DNA of 64,000 nt from NCBI GenBank assembly GCA_964034945.1, contig OZ035961.1:24500161-24564160 (forward strand), written 5' to 3'. Source of the DNA: Chrysopilus asiliformis (lineage: Eukaryota; Arthropoda; Insecta; Diptera; Rhagionidae). Numbering within the stretch: position 1 is the first letter of the stretch; the number at the start of each line of letters is the position of its first letter. A program made the translations under genes and the position numbers. Below, piece after piece: positions 9,084 to 20,318 of this stretch. A model generated the notes under the pieces. The model saw only the letters and a program-made list of their open reading frames with translations. It was not told the DNA's origin and did not search any database.

Positions 9084-11623
9084 TGTACTGTGCCAAATTT
9101 ATGGGATATCACCTTTTCTTTAATGATTCCATAAAATACATAGTTCACGTAAAATTTCTCAGAATTTTAAATAAACTCGGTTGATATACAAAGGGTTGAG
9201 GATCTCTGTTGTAAGAGAAAGTGGTATAAAACGAAAAACTCGAACTAGAGGTTCGAATCTGAAATAGGGCAGGGATCAAAGCAAAACTAAATGGATCGTG
9301 TAAGTTGCGAATGGTTGAATGGGTAAATTTCTGAGAAACGTGGAAATAGAACAAAAGTAAAACTAAGAAATGATCTGATCGATAAATTTCATAGACAGGA
9401 CGGAAATAAACAAAATTATTTTGGTTAGTCGTTATATTTCTGAGTAAAATTGAAACTGCGGATGAAAATTTGGGGAAAAAGCACCTGAGAAAGGAAAAAT
9501 ATAAGCACCGTATTTATAGTAGCTTTCGGATAGGATAACTGGTAAGAGAACCATTATGGAAGTGATCTTCCATTTTTAGTCCAATAGTGAAGGAGGAAAG
9601 GTTCAAGAAGTCTAGAGGAACGACACGTGATAAAAAAAGTAAAGGTTTTAGAAATCGAATTGTAGTGAGTTAGTTATAGTTTTTCTTGTAGTTTTAGCAT
9701 AAAAATAAAGATAGAATCTGGTGGAAAACTTCGCGGCAATAAAAAAAGAAGGGGGTAACAAGGTATGTAAAACTTAACCTAATTTAGTGAATACTCAAGG
9801 CCGGAATAATGTGGTGTTCTTTCTTTTCTAATAATCATAGAAAAAGGGAGGATTAAATGCGGTATTCAGCCGGTAATGTCTAGTTAAACCGTGGGTTATT
9901 AAAGATTTATGCCGAGAAGAGATTTTCACCACACGTGTCGGCAAGTTCTAGATCTTTCGTCCACGCGGTTCGGATACCGTATAAAAAAACCGGATACCCT
10001 TAACGGATCCTCTCAAGCCCCGTTCAACGATTCCACTTCATCTCACATCAGATATCTTTTTCAAGAGATAGTAGAGAAATCAAAATTCAAAAAAAAAAGG
10101 AGGGAATTCTTCATAGAACGTCTTCGTAAAAGACGCAACAGAGAATTAAAAGTGATTCAGCGGAGGATTTCGTTGTTTTCTGACGCTACTTTTTATCCCG
10201 AAGCAAATCGCGCTTAACAAGCGGTGAAAAGGGAGCGCTTCAAGATCGTTTTTGAACGAAGGGAGTCAGCCGGAGGGCAGCCGCCAGCGTTCAACGAATG
10301 CCAAGTGGGACTTCGCAAAGCCTGAGGGCAAAGCAATAGATACCCAAAAAGGGAAATCGAAGGAAGGGAACGACAACGAAGTATCGTCAGCTACCAAGTG
10401 TTTTATGGGCGTCTTTTGTTCAGTTCTGTTCGCTGTATTTTCAAATCGAATCATAATTCGATTATTGATAGAGAATTTTGTAAAAGGAAAGTTTGGTTCC
10501 GTTTATTTTTTTTGCTAGATTGAATTTTAATGCCACATTTTAGTGTATTTTAGCAAGATCGTCAAAATAATATCATACTGCCGCTGGATTGTGGAGGACT
10601 TGTGCGCACAACTTCCTAGACAACACCACGTAAGGCAAACATAATCCTAAATAACCAAAAAGAAACATTTCAACTGTGAGTACCAAACTAAATTTAATCT
10701 AGCCAAAATTAATATAAATAGATATATATGCAACCAAACTATTCGGCGATTAGAGTCATATTATAATTTGTGATCTTATTATATGTTTTGTTTATAATTA
10801 TTTAAGTGTCGATTGATTCAGAATATTGGTTGAAACAAATTTAACTCAGTAACCAATACCTTTACTAGAAACTCTAATGAGAAACTTTGTTTAAATTAAA
10901 TGAGATTTTTTTTTAATAAATGTGCATAAATATTGAAACGGTACAAAGTGATATTTCCTTTTTTTTTTAAACTGATGAACGATTACCTGTCCATCTACAC
11001 GCTTGAGTTCTCGCGAAGATCGTTAGCCTCCTATGAGCCAGGAGCTGAAGCTCTTTACTCGGGCACGACTAAGAAAATCAGATGTCGCTAGTTGCGACCG
11101 CACTTTTAGATGTGGAATTTATTCGATTGTTTTAGTGTAAATTTAATTATGTCAGATTAAGTTTTTGAGGATGGATGAGACGTGATTCGTGATGATGTTG
11201 CATTAGAGGGGATTGAATGTTGTAGGCCACTGTTTCCGGAAGCACGAAACGTTCGTATTTTTGTATTTGTTCGATTCGGAAAACCTTTCTTCTTTTCATA
11301 AACTCAATTTGGAAATTCTTTCTTCTTTTCATCTGTCTTTATAGGATTTTAATTTTCTATCCACCATTCCTGATATGAAAATACAAATTGCGAACGGGCA
11401 GTGAAGTAAGAGGTACGATCAGATAATAAAATTTTCTCGTTATGGAGTCACTTTTTCCACTGGCAAGATCCCACCCAAACCGACGAGTTCAAGCCGGCAC
11501 AGAACTACGTACCTAGCCAGGAGTGAAAAGGATAATCGCCAAGGGTAGCTCAACAGCCAATCTATCCCTGTTTTCAAGTTTTGGAAAATTTAATTTTTCA
11601 GACATAAAACCAAGAACATAACA
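9084..11623 (+). repeat. 3' LTR, 2,540 bp
   Basis: This is the partner of the LTR at 1873-4412, with the same length and ends. It is followed by ACTT, the target duplication. The open frame at 9909-10217 is the copy of 2698-3006. Confidence 0.95.
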
Positions 11624-11967
11624 ACTTTAAGCTCATAAACAGCGTTGGCAATAGACGCCCTAGCGGCTTTAGGCTCATGATTATGATTTGAGTTGAAACT
11701 TTTTAAAATATGTTTTTCGAGTTCATTCAATTTTGTAACACACTTAGCACAACACCTGTATGGGTCTGTCAACCTGAATTCACATGACCAGTAATATGAA
11801 TTATTATATTTTCTGCTTAAGTTATAATGGAAACCTTCCACATTTAGTTTATCCTTCCCCTTGCTCGATTTGAATATTTCAACAACTCTTTCCCTCTGCG
11901 TCTGAAGATCAAAAGTAGGCACGTTTCCATTGACATCTTCTTCACTAGTCATATTGGTTAAATGCAC
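11624..11967 (-). pseudogene. N-terminal part of FLYWCH/MULE gene: FLYWCH zinc finger
   Basis: Starting at ATG 11965-11967, the frame contains a FLYWCH-type zinc-binding region: FHYNLSRKYNNSYYWSCEF, then C-x2-C in RCCAKC, then SFNSNHNHEP. This is the usual DNA- or protein-binding module at the N-terminus of FLYWCH-MULE transposases. The frame runs into the LTR at 11623. The number of bases up to 11624 (344, i.e. 114 codons plus 2) is exactly in phase with the piece resuming at 1868, and both sides agree on a Val codon. The gene was therefore open across this point before the insertion. Confidence 0.8.
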
Positions 11968-12239
11968 TAAAAATAATAACTGATTAAATTGTTATGCTGG
12001 AAAATTAAAGACACCACAAACCTTTTCAAAGAGAAAAAAAATTAAATATCCAAGAAAAAGTTCTTGTTCACAAAAAAAAAAACTCAAATTAAACCTCTGC
12101 ACAGCAAACAACGGTCTGAGTTATAAGTCAATTTCCAATTAACTAAAATATTGCATTTAGAATAGTTGAATATAATCAATTAACAACCGTTATATTATAT
12201 TTGAAGTTTACTCCCATTGAAAAAATATTGAATAAAAAG

Positions 12240-12431
12240 CAATAATTTGAGGATTTTGCCAAATAACATTTTGCGAAAAGGACGTTTTGCCAAATGTCCT
12301 ATTAGTACAAAGTGGTAGTTTGCGAAGTGGCATTTTTGCAAAAAGGATATTTGAGAAACTGTATCTTTTGACAAATGGGTTTCGGCGAAATGGATTTTTG
12401 CAAAACGGATTTTGCGAAAAGGCCCGCTACC
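12240..12431 (-). repeat. Right subterminal array of ~16-bp degenerate units
   Basis: Read on the minus strand from 12431, the sequence begins GGTAGCGGGCC and continues as units such as TTTTCGCAAAATCC, GTTTTGCAAAAATCC and ACATTTGGCAAAACGTCC. These match the unit type of the left array in inverse orientation. Confidence 0.75.
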
Positions 12432-12440
12432 ATTAAAAGC

Positions 12441-13260
12441 ATATAAAAATTTTGTAAGAGGTGAAAATTACTGCTGGAATTTTAAGTGAAATGTTAATTA
12501 AAGATGCATTTTTGAAAAATAGTACGATTAGACTTCGATAAGTGTTTAATTATAAGACATTTTGTGAAAAAAACTGTTGTTTCCGAGCAAACTCGAAGAT
12601 TTGTAACTTATTTAGGCAACTATTTGCCATATTCGCACGACGTTTTTGTTTTTCCAAGAACTTTTTTCGAATGAAATGGCCTGACAAAAAAATATACATT
12701 TAGACAAAAACTTCAGCGAAGAAAAGATTTATTTCTATCGAGACGCGCTTTTAGAGAAAAAAATTATATTTTCTTTTTAAAATTCGAAGCTTGGCATCAA
12801 ACTTTTATTTCTGAAGAAAATTCGAAACCTTTCAAATTAATTGAGAGAGTAAGTATTCGATAATAATCTAAGACCAGGCCTTTTAAAATAATATACACTT
12901 ATTTAAACAAGCCTGCGGCATTAAAGCATTCGTAAAACCTATGGGAAAACCGTAATCAGCTTTTTAAAATCTCATTAAATCGCCATCAGCGCCATCTATT
13001 ATATGAATATGCGTTTCAAGACAAGACATCCGTTTTTTATTTTGTCTGACATTACCACCCCGTAAATGAACTCTCAAAATTTGCATTGAAAATCTTTTAC
13101 ACAATTCTAGTGAGTTTTCGCAACGATTTTGGCGAGCAAACAGCCTCGTAAATTTACGCATACATCAATACAGAAATTTCAAGAAATTGTGAAATCCATC
13201 TGCAACAATAAGTATTTATTTTGTGGCATATTTTAATTCTCGGCGTTTTCAACTTCTAAT
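12441..13260. other. Intergenic, no gene seen
   Basis: AT-rich DNA right of the MULE target duplication. A 65-codon minus-strand frame at 12964-13161 has no recognisable domain and is probably chance. Confidence 0.4.
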
Positions 13261-13261
13261 T

Positions 13262-14950
13262 AAACTTAGTTCGCACATTTGCATGTCGACTTCTGTTAGA
13301 AAAAATGTTAATAATTTGGAAAGTAGATGCAATTTATAAAAATTTGTGATTTAAAAATAATTTTTTTTGACCATATTTTTTTCGATTCGATGGGAAGGAA
13401 AAAGGCAAAAGGCAGCATGACGGAAACTAAACTAGAAGAAAAAAGGCAGCATGACGGAAACTAAACTAAAATCGTGTGGTTTCTTTTAGAAACTAAAACA
13501 ACATGACTAGGGCGAAAATCTAGAAATCACATTCGGGCAAAACAATTAATAAATAAGCGTCGCAAGTAGAATTTTTTTAATGGAATGCGGCGCAGTGGTT
13601 TAGATCAACACCGACACAGCCTCAAGCGAAAGGTAGCTCCTTATTTCGTATTTATTACGTGTTTGTTTTTATGTTTCCTTTCTTTTATTATCCCCGACGA
13701 AACAAGCTGAGAATTTGTGTGTTTTGGTCCTTTCCTCATAACTTTTGATCCATTCAATCTATTTCGAACCTGTTTTTAACATTCGGCTGAATATTGTAGA
13801 AGGATTTTAGTGCGAAAAAATCAACTCCTAATATTGAACCTCCTCTTCTAATATCTTTTAATCCACTGAACCAATTTTGTTTCCTCTTCTAGTATCTTTT
13901 AATCCACTGAACCGTTTTTCTCTGGCCATATTCCCTTCATCATTATTTTAGAGCATAAAAATATAATCTGAAACATTTTATAGATTTTACTACAAATCCT
14001 ATACTATAATACGAGGAATGTTTGCACAACGATCTCGAAAACCCGCCCAACGATTTTCACGAAACTTGAGGGCTGGGGATTTTCGGGGACAAAAAACCGA
14101 TCTAGATAGGTACCACCTCTGAGAAAATTCCCCTCGATACCCCTCGCCTGGTATCTTCGAATTGGGTGGTCCGATCTTAATGAAACTTTACAGTATCACT
14201 AAGGAGGCTAAGGGCTTTCGATTTTTCCACTACAAACCTGACTTTTCCACTACAAACCTTATGTTTTTATATAAAAAAAAATCAACATTATACCCAATTA
14301 TATTGATCATATGAAGTTTAATTATGCAAGAAAGGTATCGTCTCACCGTTAGGTCGATTAGGGTGTGTGTTTTTCTAAGATATTGCGTGTGTTTTTCTAA
14401 CAGAGGTGAGACATATCTAGATCGATAGGTCTCACCTCTCCAAAATTTCAGCAAAACGACGACTTTTAGGTGGCCGAGCATGGCTCGGTTTTCCTGGTAC
14501 TGTACATAAATAGCAGACAAGGTTGAGAAAAGCATTTCAAGCGCTTATTTCATTTTAAAAGCGATTTTCTTTCCACAAAAACAAATTATATAAGTTAAAT
14601 TACTGAAAGATCTCGGAATTTTACACAAGTAGAAAAATTATGCAGCAACCACACAAAAGTCAAGGAATAAAAAATTGTTTTTAGCAAGTGCTATTTTATC
14701 GCAAACTATTCCTACTATATCGTACCATACCAATTAAAAGAGTAAAATTATTTAAGGGGGGTTTTTTTTGAGGAGATCCAAAGAAAATATCATTACAAAT
14801 GCTAGAATTACAGCGAAGCGGAATTACGGAATTGTTTCTATCGTTTTGTAATCAAAATATTTTATTTGATTTAAAATCATTTAAAATAACTGTTCATTGC
14901 AACAATTTCATAAATGTTAAGGTGGCCATCAATTCAGCTGACGGGAAAGA
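13262..14950 (+). repeat. Diverged copy of myosin VI 3' intron sequence (in copy A)
   Basis: 13266-13310 resembles 28829-28870, the first bases and splice acceptor of the last myosin VI exon (AACTTAGTTCGCACATTTGC shared). 13395-13480 resembles 28925-28975. 13770-13840 resembles 29005-29080. 14505-14810 resembles 31630-31915. 14810-14930 resembles 32990-33115. The order is the same as in the myosin gene, but the intervening exons are absent. 13405-13470 also has a 30-bp direct repeat (GGCAGCATGACGGAAACTAA). Confidence 0.65.
13985..14505. mobile_element. Insertion private to copy A, unclassified
   Basis: Copy B reads straight from TTTTACTACAAAT to GTACATAAATAGC (21350-21370). Copy A has about 500 extra bases here, including CACGAAACTTGAGGGCTGGG and an inverted pair around 14403-14440 (GAGGTGAGACATATC / GATAGGTCTCACCTC). 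Terminal repeats are not clear. Confidence 0.5.
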
Positions 14951-15008
14951 AAAACATCGATTTTTTTTTAGTTTTAACCATCTAACACTGGTATTATGTT
15001 CATTTTAA

Positions 15009-15605
15009 AAGCCCCTACAGACTGGATACATGTCTATCGACATGTCTTAAAGCTAAAACCAACAGACTGTCTACATGTCGATAGACATGTAGTATGGACA
15101 TCATTTTAGAAAAATCACCAGTGCGACAAAGTCCTCTGTTGATGAACAAAATGGATTTCAGGCAATTTTTAAGTTTTTATATGCTGCAATTGGGTTCCAC
15201 TTCCTTAAACTTTGTTAATAAATCATTCCAAGCCTTATTTTTTAAAGTTTTGTTTTTAAAATTATCAGATTTTATTTGCCACAACACCGGTAGACTTCGA
15301 TAGAGTTCGAAAAAATCTCGCCAAAATTCATTATTCGCTATAGAAGCCATCATAAAACAATTGTTTTCCTTCAACGACTCTCAATTTATTTAGATGTGAA
15401 CACTGCGGCTCCGTTTTCACAATGATGTTAGCAATCAAGTTAGCATACCGACATGTAGCCAAACTTGAAGCCACGCCCCCAGAAATTCAAAATATTTTGA
15501 TTTTGTCGACATGTAGCTCAACCGTCTGTCTACCAGCCTACAGACGCTTAAAATTCAGTTTTCACGGACATGTCTACGGACATGTAGCTCTGTCTGTAGC
15601 ATCCT
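15009..15605 (-). mobile_element. Mini-transposon with MADF fragment (copy A)
   Basis: The imperfect terminal inverted repeats share CTACAGAC...TACATGTC, left at about 15012-15035 and right at about 15565-15600. Subterminal palindromes of the ACATGTCGATAGACATGT type occur near both ends. It is flanked by TTAA on both sides, compatible with a TTA/TAA-type duplication, but exact ends are uncertain. An internal minus-strand frame encodes a MADF-like module. The same element sits at 21867-22476 in copy B, so insertion preceded the duplication. It is probably a non-autonomous PIF/Harbinger relative. Confidence 0.65.
15177..15374 (-). pseudogene. MADF-domain fragment (65 codons)
   Basis: The frame reads MASIANNEFWRDFFELYR, then PVLWQIKSDNFKNK and KNKAWNDLL. 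This is the first two helices of a MADF (Myb/SANT-like, DNA-binding) domain, with the expected aromatic and Trp spacing. It stops after about 57 MADF residues, so the domain lacks its C-terminal half. PIF/Harbinger transposons carry a Myb/MADF-type second protein, which is the probable source. The copy in B (22033-22230) is unchanged at protein level. Confidence 0.6.
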
Positions 15606-15639
15606 TAAGACAAATTCAGTTTAATCTCGACTTTCAATG

Positions 15640-16194
15640 ATCCTGTCAGGGTCTGGTCCCATCTAGTCCGGATTAGCAGGACTCTATTGTAGTTGAGTAT
15701 ACTCTTGAAATTTATTCTACAGAAGCACTACAGAACTCGGGAGAATTTCGGACAGATCCGTTTTTTTAACAAAGTTGAAGCCCGTCCAAGAAATTGAGCC
15801 GGTATTTCGCGTGAAAAATAACATCTAGGAATGAATTTAATGAATACTTTCATCTGGGATTGTGATATTTTATGAATAATCAAGAGCATAAAAGATACCA
15901 TAATTTGCAGAAAATATTAAACCGATATATTTTTTACGATTTCCTGGTTTTAATTGCCTTTGTGCGCCTAATGAAATTAAATGTGTTGCTAAGCGGGTCA
16001 ACTTGAGTGTATTTCTGGATTTTTGGCAAAACATAATTTTTCTGTGCTCGTAAGCAATGTAGGTTATTAACAGAGTTGCTACTAAGCGGGCAATTCTCAG
16101 CATATATCTAGCGAAAAAGGAAACGGGTTTTAGGATTGTGTGTTCTTAAGCGGTTTGTGGTGCTAAGCGGGTGTGTCTTAAGCGGTCTCGACTG
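15640..16194 (-). mobile_element. Pogo/Tigger-like remnant (copy A)
   Basis: The right end, read on the minus strand from 16194, is CAGTCGAGACCGCTTAAGAC followed by repeated CCGCTTAGCA and CCGCTTAAGAA motifs, and is flanked by TA. A matching inner region has AATCCGGACTAGATGGGACC. No transposase frame and no clean left terminus are visible. The homologous remnant in copy B is 22495-23583, interrupted by the MITE at 23053. Confidence 0.45.
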
Positions 16195-16490
16195 TATTAT
16201 TCAATTGTGGCCATGAGAAATTTGGTACTTAAACAAAAATCGTTTCGATAGAAGCAAAAAAAAAATATTCCACTATGACCAAAAAGCTCGAAAAAGTTAT
16301 CAACTAATACCAAACATTCATATAGTCAAAAAAAATTCAAATAATCTTTTTTTTTGTTCTCTTACCGATTGTTTAATGGTTCGAGATAATAGTTACAAAC
16401 CTTCAACACATGTTTAAAAAAATCTATATCCATAACATTTTTAATGTGACGAATTTTCAATACAAAGTAGGTACTGAATTGAATATAAAA

Positions 16491-16897
16491 ACATAACAAA
16501 AGCTATAATTGCCAATCTGGCAATTATTGAAAACTCGTATGGTGATATTCGTATCAAAATTCGAACAGTTGTACCAAAATTTCACTTGAAGTCAAATTTT
16601 CCAATAAGATTTTTTTTAAACTTATTCCAATTGGATTTTGATGTATGGGAGTTTTATGTAGAATCATATCCTAAATAACTTTTGTTTTTCGACTTTTTTG
16701 ATAAAATTCCACAGACGGACGGACGGACGGACAGACAGACGGACGGACAGACAGACAGACGGACATGCAGAAATTAATTATTTTTATCATTCTAAACACA
16801 CTGGTGTAATTCATTTTTGTGTCCGATGACGGGATCTTGGCGTTACAAACGGTAAGGCAAAGTTAGTATACCCTTTGGTTTTACCATACGGGTATAA
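16491..16897 (+). mobile_element. Helentron/DINE-like element X1, internally deleted
   Basis: It runs from ACATAACAAAAGCTATAATT to CCATACGGGTATAAA. Copy B lacks it (GAATGTAAAAATATCCACACC), which fixes both ends within a few bases. It contains a GACG/GACA microsatellite and the GGTAAGGCAAAGTTA tail shared with copies at 29152, 32332 and 50765. It lacks about 150 bp of the middle present in the full copies. Confidence 0.7.
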
Positions 16898-17038
16898 ATA
16901 TCCACACCATGTAGATATCGTAGGCGTTAGAATATCGTAGGAATTATCGTTTAAAAGAAAAATTCATTTGTAAATTTAGTAATACTAAATCAGTTTTCGT
17001 CCGAAGACAAAAGGAAAAACGCCAAAGTTGGTTAGAAA

Positions 17039-19756
17039 ATGCCTTTAAAAAAATTGATATTTTTTATTTCGTTAATTTCTCTACCATTTATTTTAACCTT
17101 ACCTAAGGTAATAAATTTATTAATTAAATTCGTGTCAATATAATGCAAAATTATTATATAAAAATCTTCAGGTAAATCAGCAGGTAAAATTCAGAGGAAT
17201 CGATTGTCGCAGTGTCCGTAGCACCGAGGATGTTACCTGTAAAGTAAGGGCCGTCAATCGAAGCCTGTCTATGGTTTATCTTAATTTTACGACTCGAATA
17301 CCGCTTAACAATATTTCTGTAAGTTTAGATTTGGAAGCGCAAATTTATAGTTTGTGGTTATCTTAACAAAAGAAAACATGGATAAAAATTGTTCTTGCAT
17401 TTTTCCCGCGAAGCTGTGAAAAAGTTTTGTGTCTCCTCCAAAAGAAATTTTCTTGAAATCTTTTAGTTCACCATGGAAAAAATACAAAAAAAAATCTACA
17501 GTAAAGAAAAATTGCCTAGAAAATGGGTTTCCAGTCAGTTTTTTTTTATTTCTGAGAAAATTTGATATCATTTCGACACAAAAATCATATTTGAAAGTTA
17601 ATTGCGTAGCTTGAAGTGTAACACCCCGTGACACTTTTTTCGAGAAAATTCTTAATTTTTTTGTTATTCGGTATTTTTTTGCAGTGGACCAAAATTTGTA
17701 GATAGGAGGCCACTGAAGGCCGTTTCTATTAATTTCTACTGGCCGGGAAGTTGATGAAAAACCAGTAGGTCAGTCATTTAGACGTATTCGGTAATTATAT
17801 AAGTGGCCATCGTAATTTTCAAATTTATTGGTCATTATGACAGATTTGAACGAAAAATGTTTTAATCGATTTTAACGCCCGTCATACACTTGAGCTAAGC
17901 TATGTGAGCGAGGCTAGCTATAGTTACATAGGTTAGCTGGGTTAGCTCACATCGTTGCACACTTGAGCTGAACTACGCGGCGATATTTAAACAAATGTAT
18001 ACCATCAGTTGTATGCAATTGGTACTTACGCATTTATGTCCACAAAAACTACACTTTTGCAAACACCGATTCTACACTGTATAACACCGAAAGTATGTAC
18101 ATGTGAGTGTCAGCGATGCCAGCGAAGTCGTTCGCGTAGTTGAGGTCTGAACTACGCGAGCGAGCTTAGTCCGTCTCGCCCATGACTAGGCGACGGACGT
18201 AGTTTCATAGTTTCGCTGAAGTGTGCGGTCACCAATGTAAATGCTAAGGATTTTACTTTCAGCGAGAAACTTAGCTCACGAGTCGAGCTCGCTTAGCTCA
18301 AGTGTGCGACGGGGGTTAGTCCTGTTTTTTGGATGAAGGGCATAAAAATTTAAATAGTAGAAATTCTTTAAAAAAAATCTAAAAACAAAGTTGATTTTTT
18401 CAAAAAAAAATTCGAAATTAGACGGTTTGAAACTTTTCAAACATTTTCGAACCGTCAACGGTTTTCCGATAGCCACACTATAGTTATATATATTCACTCT
18501 AATTTGCAGTTGGCCCAGAAAACCGCAGATTACAATTTTTTGAATTTTACTTCTATTGATAAAACCACATATTTTTCCAGAATACAAAATTCTAAAATTC
18601 GTCACGAATTTGGAATCATTTACCAAATTTTATTCGACAATAAAATAAAGCATCCTTTTATAATGGGCCGTATTCAATAATGAAAATTTTATCATTTTAT
18701 GTTATGTTATGTCTTAAAATAACATAATTACCTCGATTGGTATTCTGTAAGTACAATTTCATTTTATGTTACGCGCTATAACATAAAATTTTTCCTGTTA
18801 TAACTCATAATTCAAAGTGTCGTTTGCTTTAAAGATTTTTTTTTGCGGAGAAAGCAATCAGCGACCACGAAAACTCTCTAAAGCCCGTTTTTTCGGAAAC
18901 AAAATTGGAAAAAGGACATTTGCGTTGTCCTCACAGGACCTTCTGTTTCGAATTTCAAATATCTAACATAGCTAAAAACCTACTCCTGGCAACGCAAATC
19001 ATTTTGCAAAAAACCGCGTAAAAATCGGTCCAGTAGTTTTTGAGTTTTGTAATCTCAAACAGACAGACAGACAAACAGACAAACATCCATTTATATATAC
19101 ATATATAGATTTGAAATTTCACTCGTGAAACGTCACACTTCAAATGTCAAATGGCATAAAAGATGATAAAATGTTTATAAAAGGTACTACGTCGGTGGTT
19201 TTATGTTATGAGTCATAACAGGAAAAATTTTATGTTATAGCGCGTAACATAAAATGAAATTGTACTTACAGAATACCAATCGAGGTAATTATGTTATTTT
19301 AAGACATAACATAACATAAAATGATAAAATTTTCGGTATAGAATACGGCCCATTATCTGACATTTTTTTTAAATTTAGATTAATATGCAGACATTTAAGA
19401 AGAACTCAGTGGATTATAAGCCATTTTTAGTAAATGTGACAGCAAACCTTTGTGAATTATTAGCTGGCGTCAAGGGTTCTTTCTACGCAGATTTTGTGTT
19501 CAATTTCATAAAACGCTACTCTAATTTTGGGAAACCTTGTCCAATTTTGGTAAATTACATTCCTATAAAAGGTAACATCTTTTGAATGTTTTACTTTCAG
19601 GGACAGTATTACATCAAGGACTTGTACGTTCCTGATAATATTTTTCCGGTTTTATTGATGAGTGGATCCTACCGTGTCAATTTTAAAACTTGGAATAATG
19701 AGTATTTAGGTTATGTTACTGCATGGAGCGACATTAGCTCTAAACAGTACGATTAG
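17039..19756 (+). CDS. DUF1091 secreted protein, copy A (four exons)
   Basis: Exons are 17039-17107, 17172-17318, 19379-19549 and 19601-19756, all joining in phase 0 at GT-AG introns. The product is 180 residues. Exon 1 is a signal peptide (MPLKKLIFFISLISLPFI). Exon 2 carries RGIDCRSV and VTCKVRAVNRSLSM, exon 3 KKNSVDYKPFLVNVT and GKPCPI, and exon 4 GQYYIKDLYVPDN. This layout, length and Cys pattern are those of the insect DUF1091 family, which includes Drosophila CheB-type proteins; several are linked to chemosensory tissue, but function here is not shown. Intron 2 (2.06 kb) holds two MITEs absent from the paralogue at 24010-25739. A polyadenylation signal lies at 20313. Confidence 0.88.
17875..18315. 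mobile_element. 441-bp MITE, TTA duplication, private to copy A
   Basis: The termini are ACGCCCGTCATACACTTGAGC and, inverted, GCTCAAGTGTGCGACGGGGG. TTA flanks both sides (17872-17874 and 18316-18318). Copy B has a single TTA at the equivalent site. Internal GAGCTAAGC and CTACGCG motifs recur in both orientations. The TTA duplication suggests a PIF/Harbinger-type mover. Confidence 0.82.
18663..19353. mobile_element. 691-bp MITE with ~170-bp arms, TA duplication, private to copy A
   Basis: The ends are ATGGGCCGTATTC and GAATACGGCCCAT, flanked by TA. The long arms contain TATAACATAAAATTTTTCC and its inverse. The centre (about 18830-19125) carries a segment ending GTCCAGTAGTTTTTGAG... (CAGA)n and TATATATAC, which looks like the 3' end of an RTE-type non-LTR element, so a second insertion is nested inside. 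Confidence 0.75.
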
Positions 19757-20068
19757 CTGTTAATACTAGTTAATTGTAGATGAGAAATCCAGTCCTATAT
19801 TTACTGGAAAGTAGCCAGTAGTGTAAATTCGGCTTAATACGTGTTTTTTTGTTGAGCGATTTTATTTTTGTTATAAGTGTTACCGTTCTCTATAAAAAAT
19901 CAGATTTGTACCAAGGTGGTGAAACATTTTAACTCTTTAAGAGAGCTGTTATGCAATAAGCATTGCTGCTAATTTTGTATAAAATAATGTAACATCAACT
20001 TGAGTATGTTTTGCTACCGTTTCAGCATTTTTCAGTATGTTTTGTCACCATTGGTTTTGTTGAATTTA

Positions 20069-20275
20069 GGCCCTTATTATGAATGTCAATACACAATTGA
20101 TAGTTGATAATTATCAATTAAGTTGATACATCGGTATTACGAATGTCAATCGGTATCAACTTTAATGATAGTTGTCAACCAAAGTTGACACCGATTGATA
20201 TTCGTAATACCGATGTATCAACTCAGTTGATAATTATCAACTATCAGTTGTGAATTGACATTCATAATAAGAGCC
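20069..20275. mobile_element. 207-bp MITE in the 3' UTR of DUF1091 copy A
   Basis: The inverted ends are GGCCCTTATTATGAATGTCA and TGACATTCATAATAAGAGCC, with TTA on both sides. The homologous site in copy B has a single TTA. Almost the whole element is self-complementary. It lies between the stop codon and the polyadenylation signal of the gene, so it should be transcribed. Confidence 0.88.
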
Positions 20276-20312
20276 TTAGTGTTGTTATTTGATTCAAATT
20301 GTTGCAAGTTGA

Positions 20313-20318
20313 AATAAA
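20313..20318 (+). terminator. Polyadenylation signal, DUF1091 copy A
   Basis: AATAAA lies within AATAAATAAAAAAAATC, 557 bp after the stop codon (350 bp without the MITE). The same signal is conserved at 26706 in copy B. Confidence 0.6.

Larger units (their letters stand above)
1873..11623 (+). mobile_element. Ty3/gypsy-type LTR retrotransposon, internally deleted
   Basis: The element has two direct LTRs (1873-4412 and 9084-11623), starts TG and ends CA, and is flanked by the 4-bp duplication ACTT (1869-1872 and 11624-11627). A primer-binding site follows the left LTR after two bases. The internal part is only 4,671 bp. It holds a ~1-kb leader, a gag-like N-terminal frame and a pol frame with RT, RNase H and integrase. 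I find no capsid core, no zinc knuckle, no protease and no envelope frame. The order RT-RNaseH-IN is that of Ty3/gypsy. No clear polypurine tract precedes the right LTR. Matching LTRs indicate recent insertion. Confidence 0.93.
722..12440 (-). mobile_element. Decayed FLYWCH/MULE (Foldback- or Phantom-like) transposon, split by an LTR element
   Basis: The unit is bounded by the 9-bp direct repeat ATTAAAAGC (722-730 and 12432-12440), the target duplication length known for Mutator-like and Foldback elements. Inside each end lies an array of degenerate ~16-bp units (consensus near GACATTTGGCAAAWG), and the two arrays are inverted relative to each other. Both ends start GGT when read inward. Between them, on the minus strand, is a broken gene with a FLYWCH-type N-terminus and a fragment of MULE transposase. 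A Ty3 LTR element occupies 1873-11623. Without it the element would be only about 1.9 kb, so it is itself deleted. Foldback/NOF and Phantom elements combine 9-bp duplications, long repeat-rich termini and FLYWCH/MULE proteins. Assignment to that group is an inference. Confidence 0.72.

Noticed and set aside
13266..13310. A second, functional last exon of myosin VI
   Set aside because: Only about 28 bp of exon sequence adjoins the acceptor, and the remainder of the exon and its stop context are missing.
17305..17634. 109-codon minus-strand frame antisense to DUF1091 exon 2
   Set aside because: It overlaps the real exon on the other strand and is shortened by substitutions in copy B.
18276..18626. 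116-codon minus-strand frame
   Set aside because: It lies antisense in intron 2 of DUF1091 copy A and runs into the MITE border. Copy B disrupts the frame.
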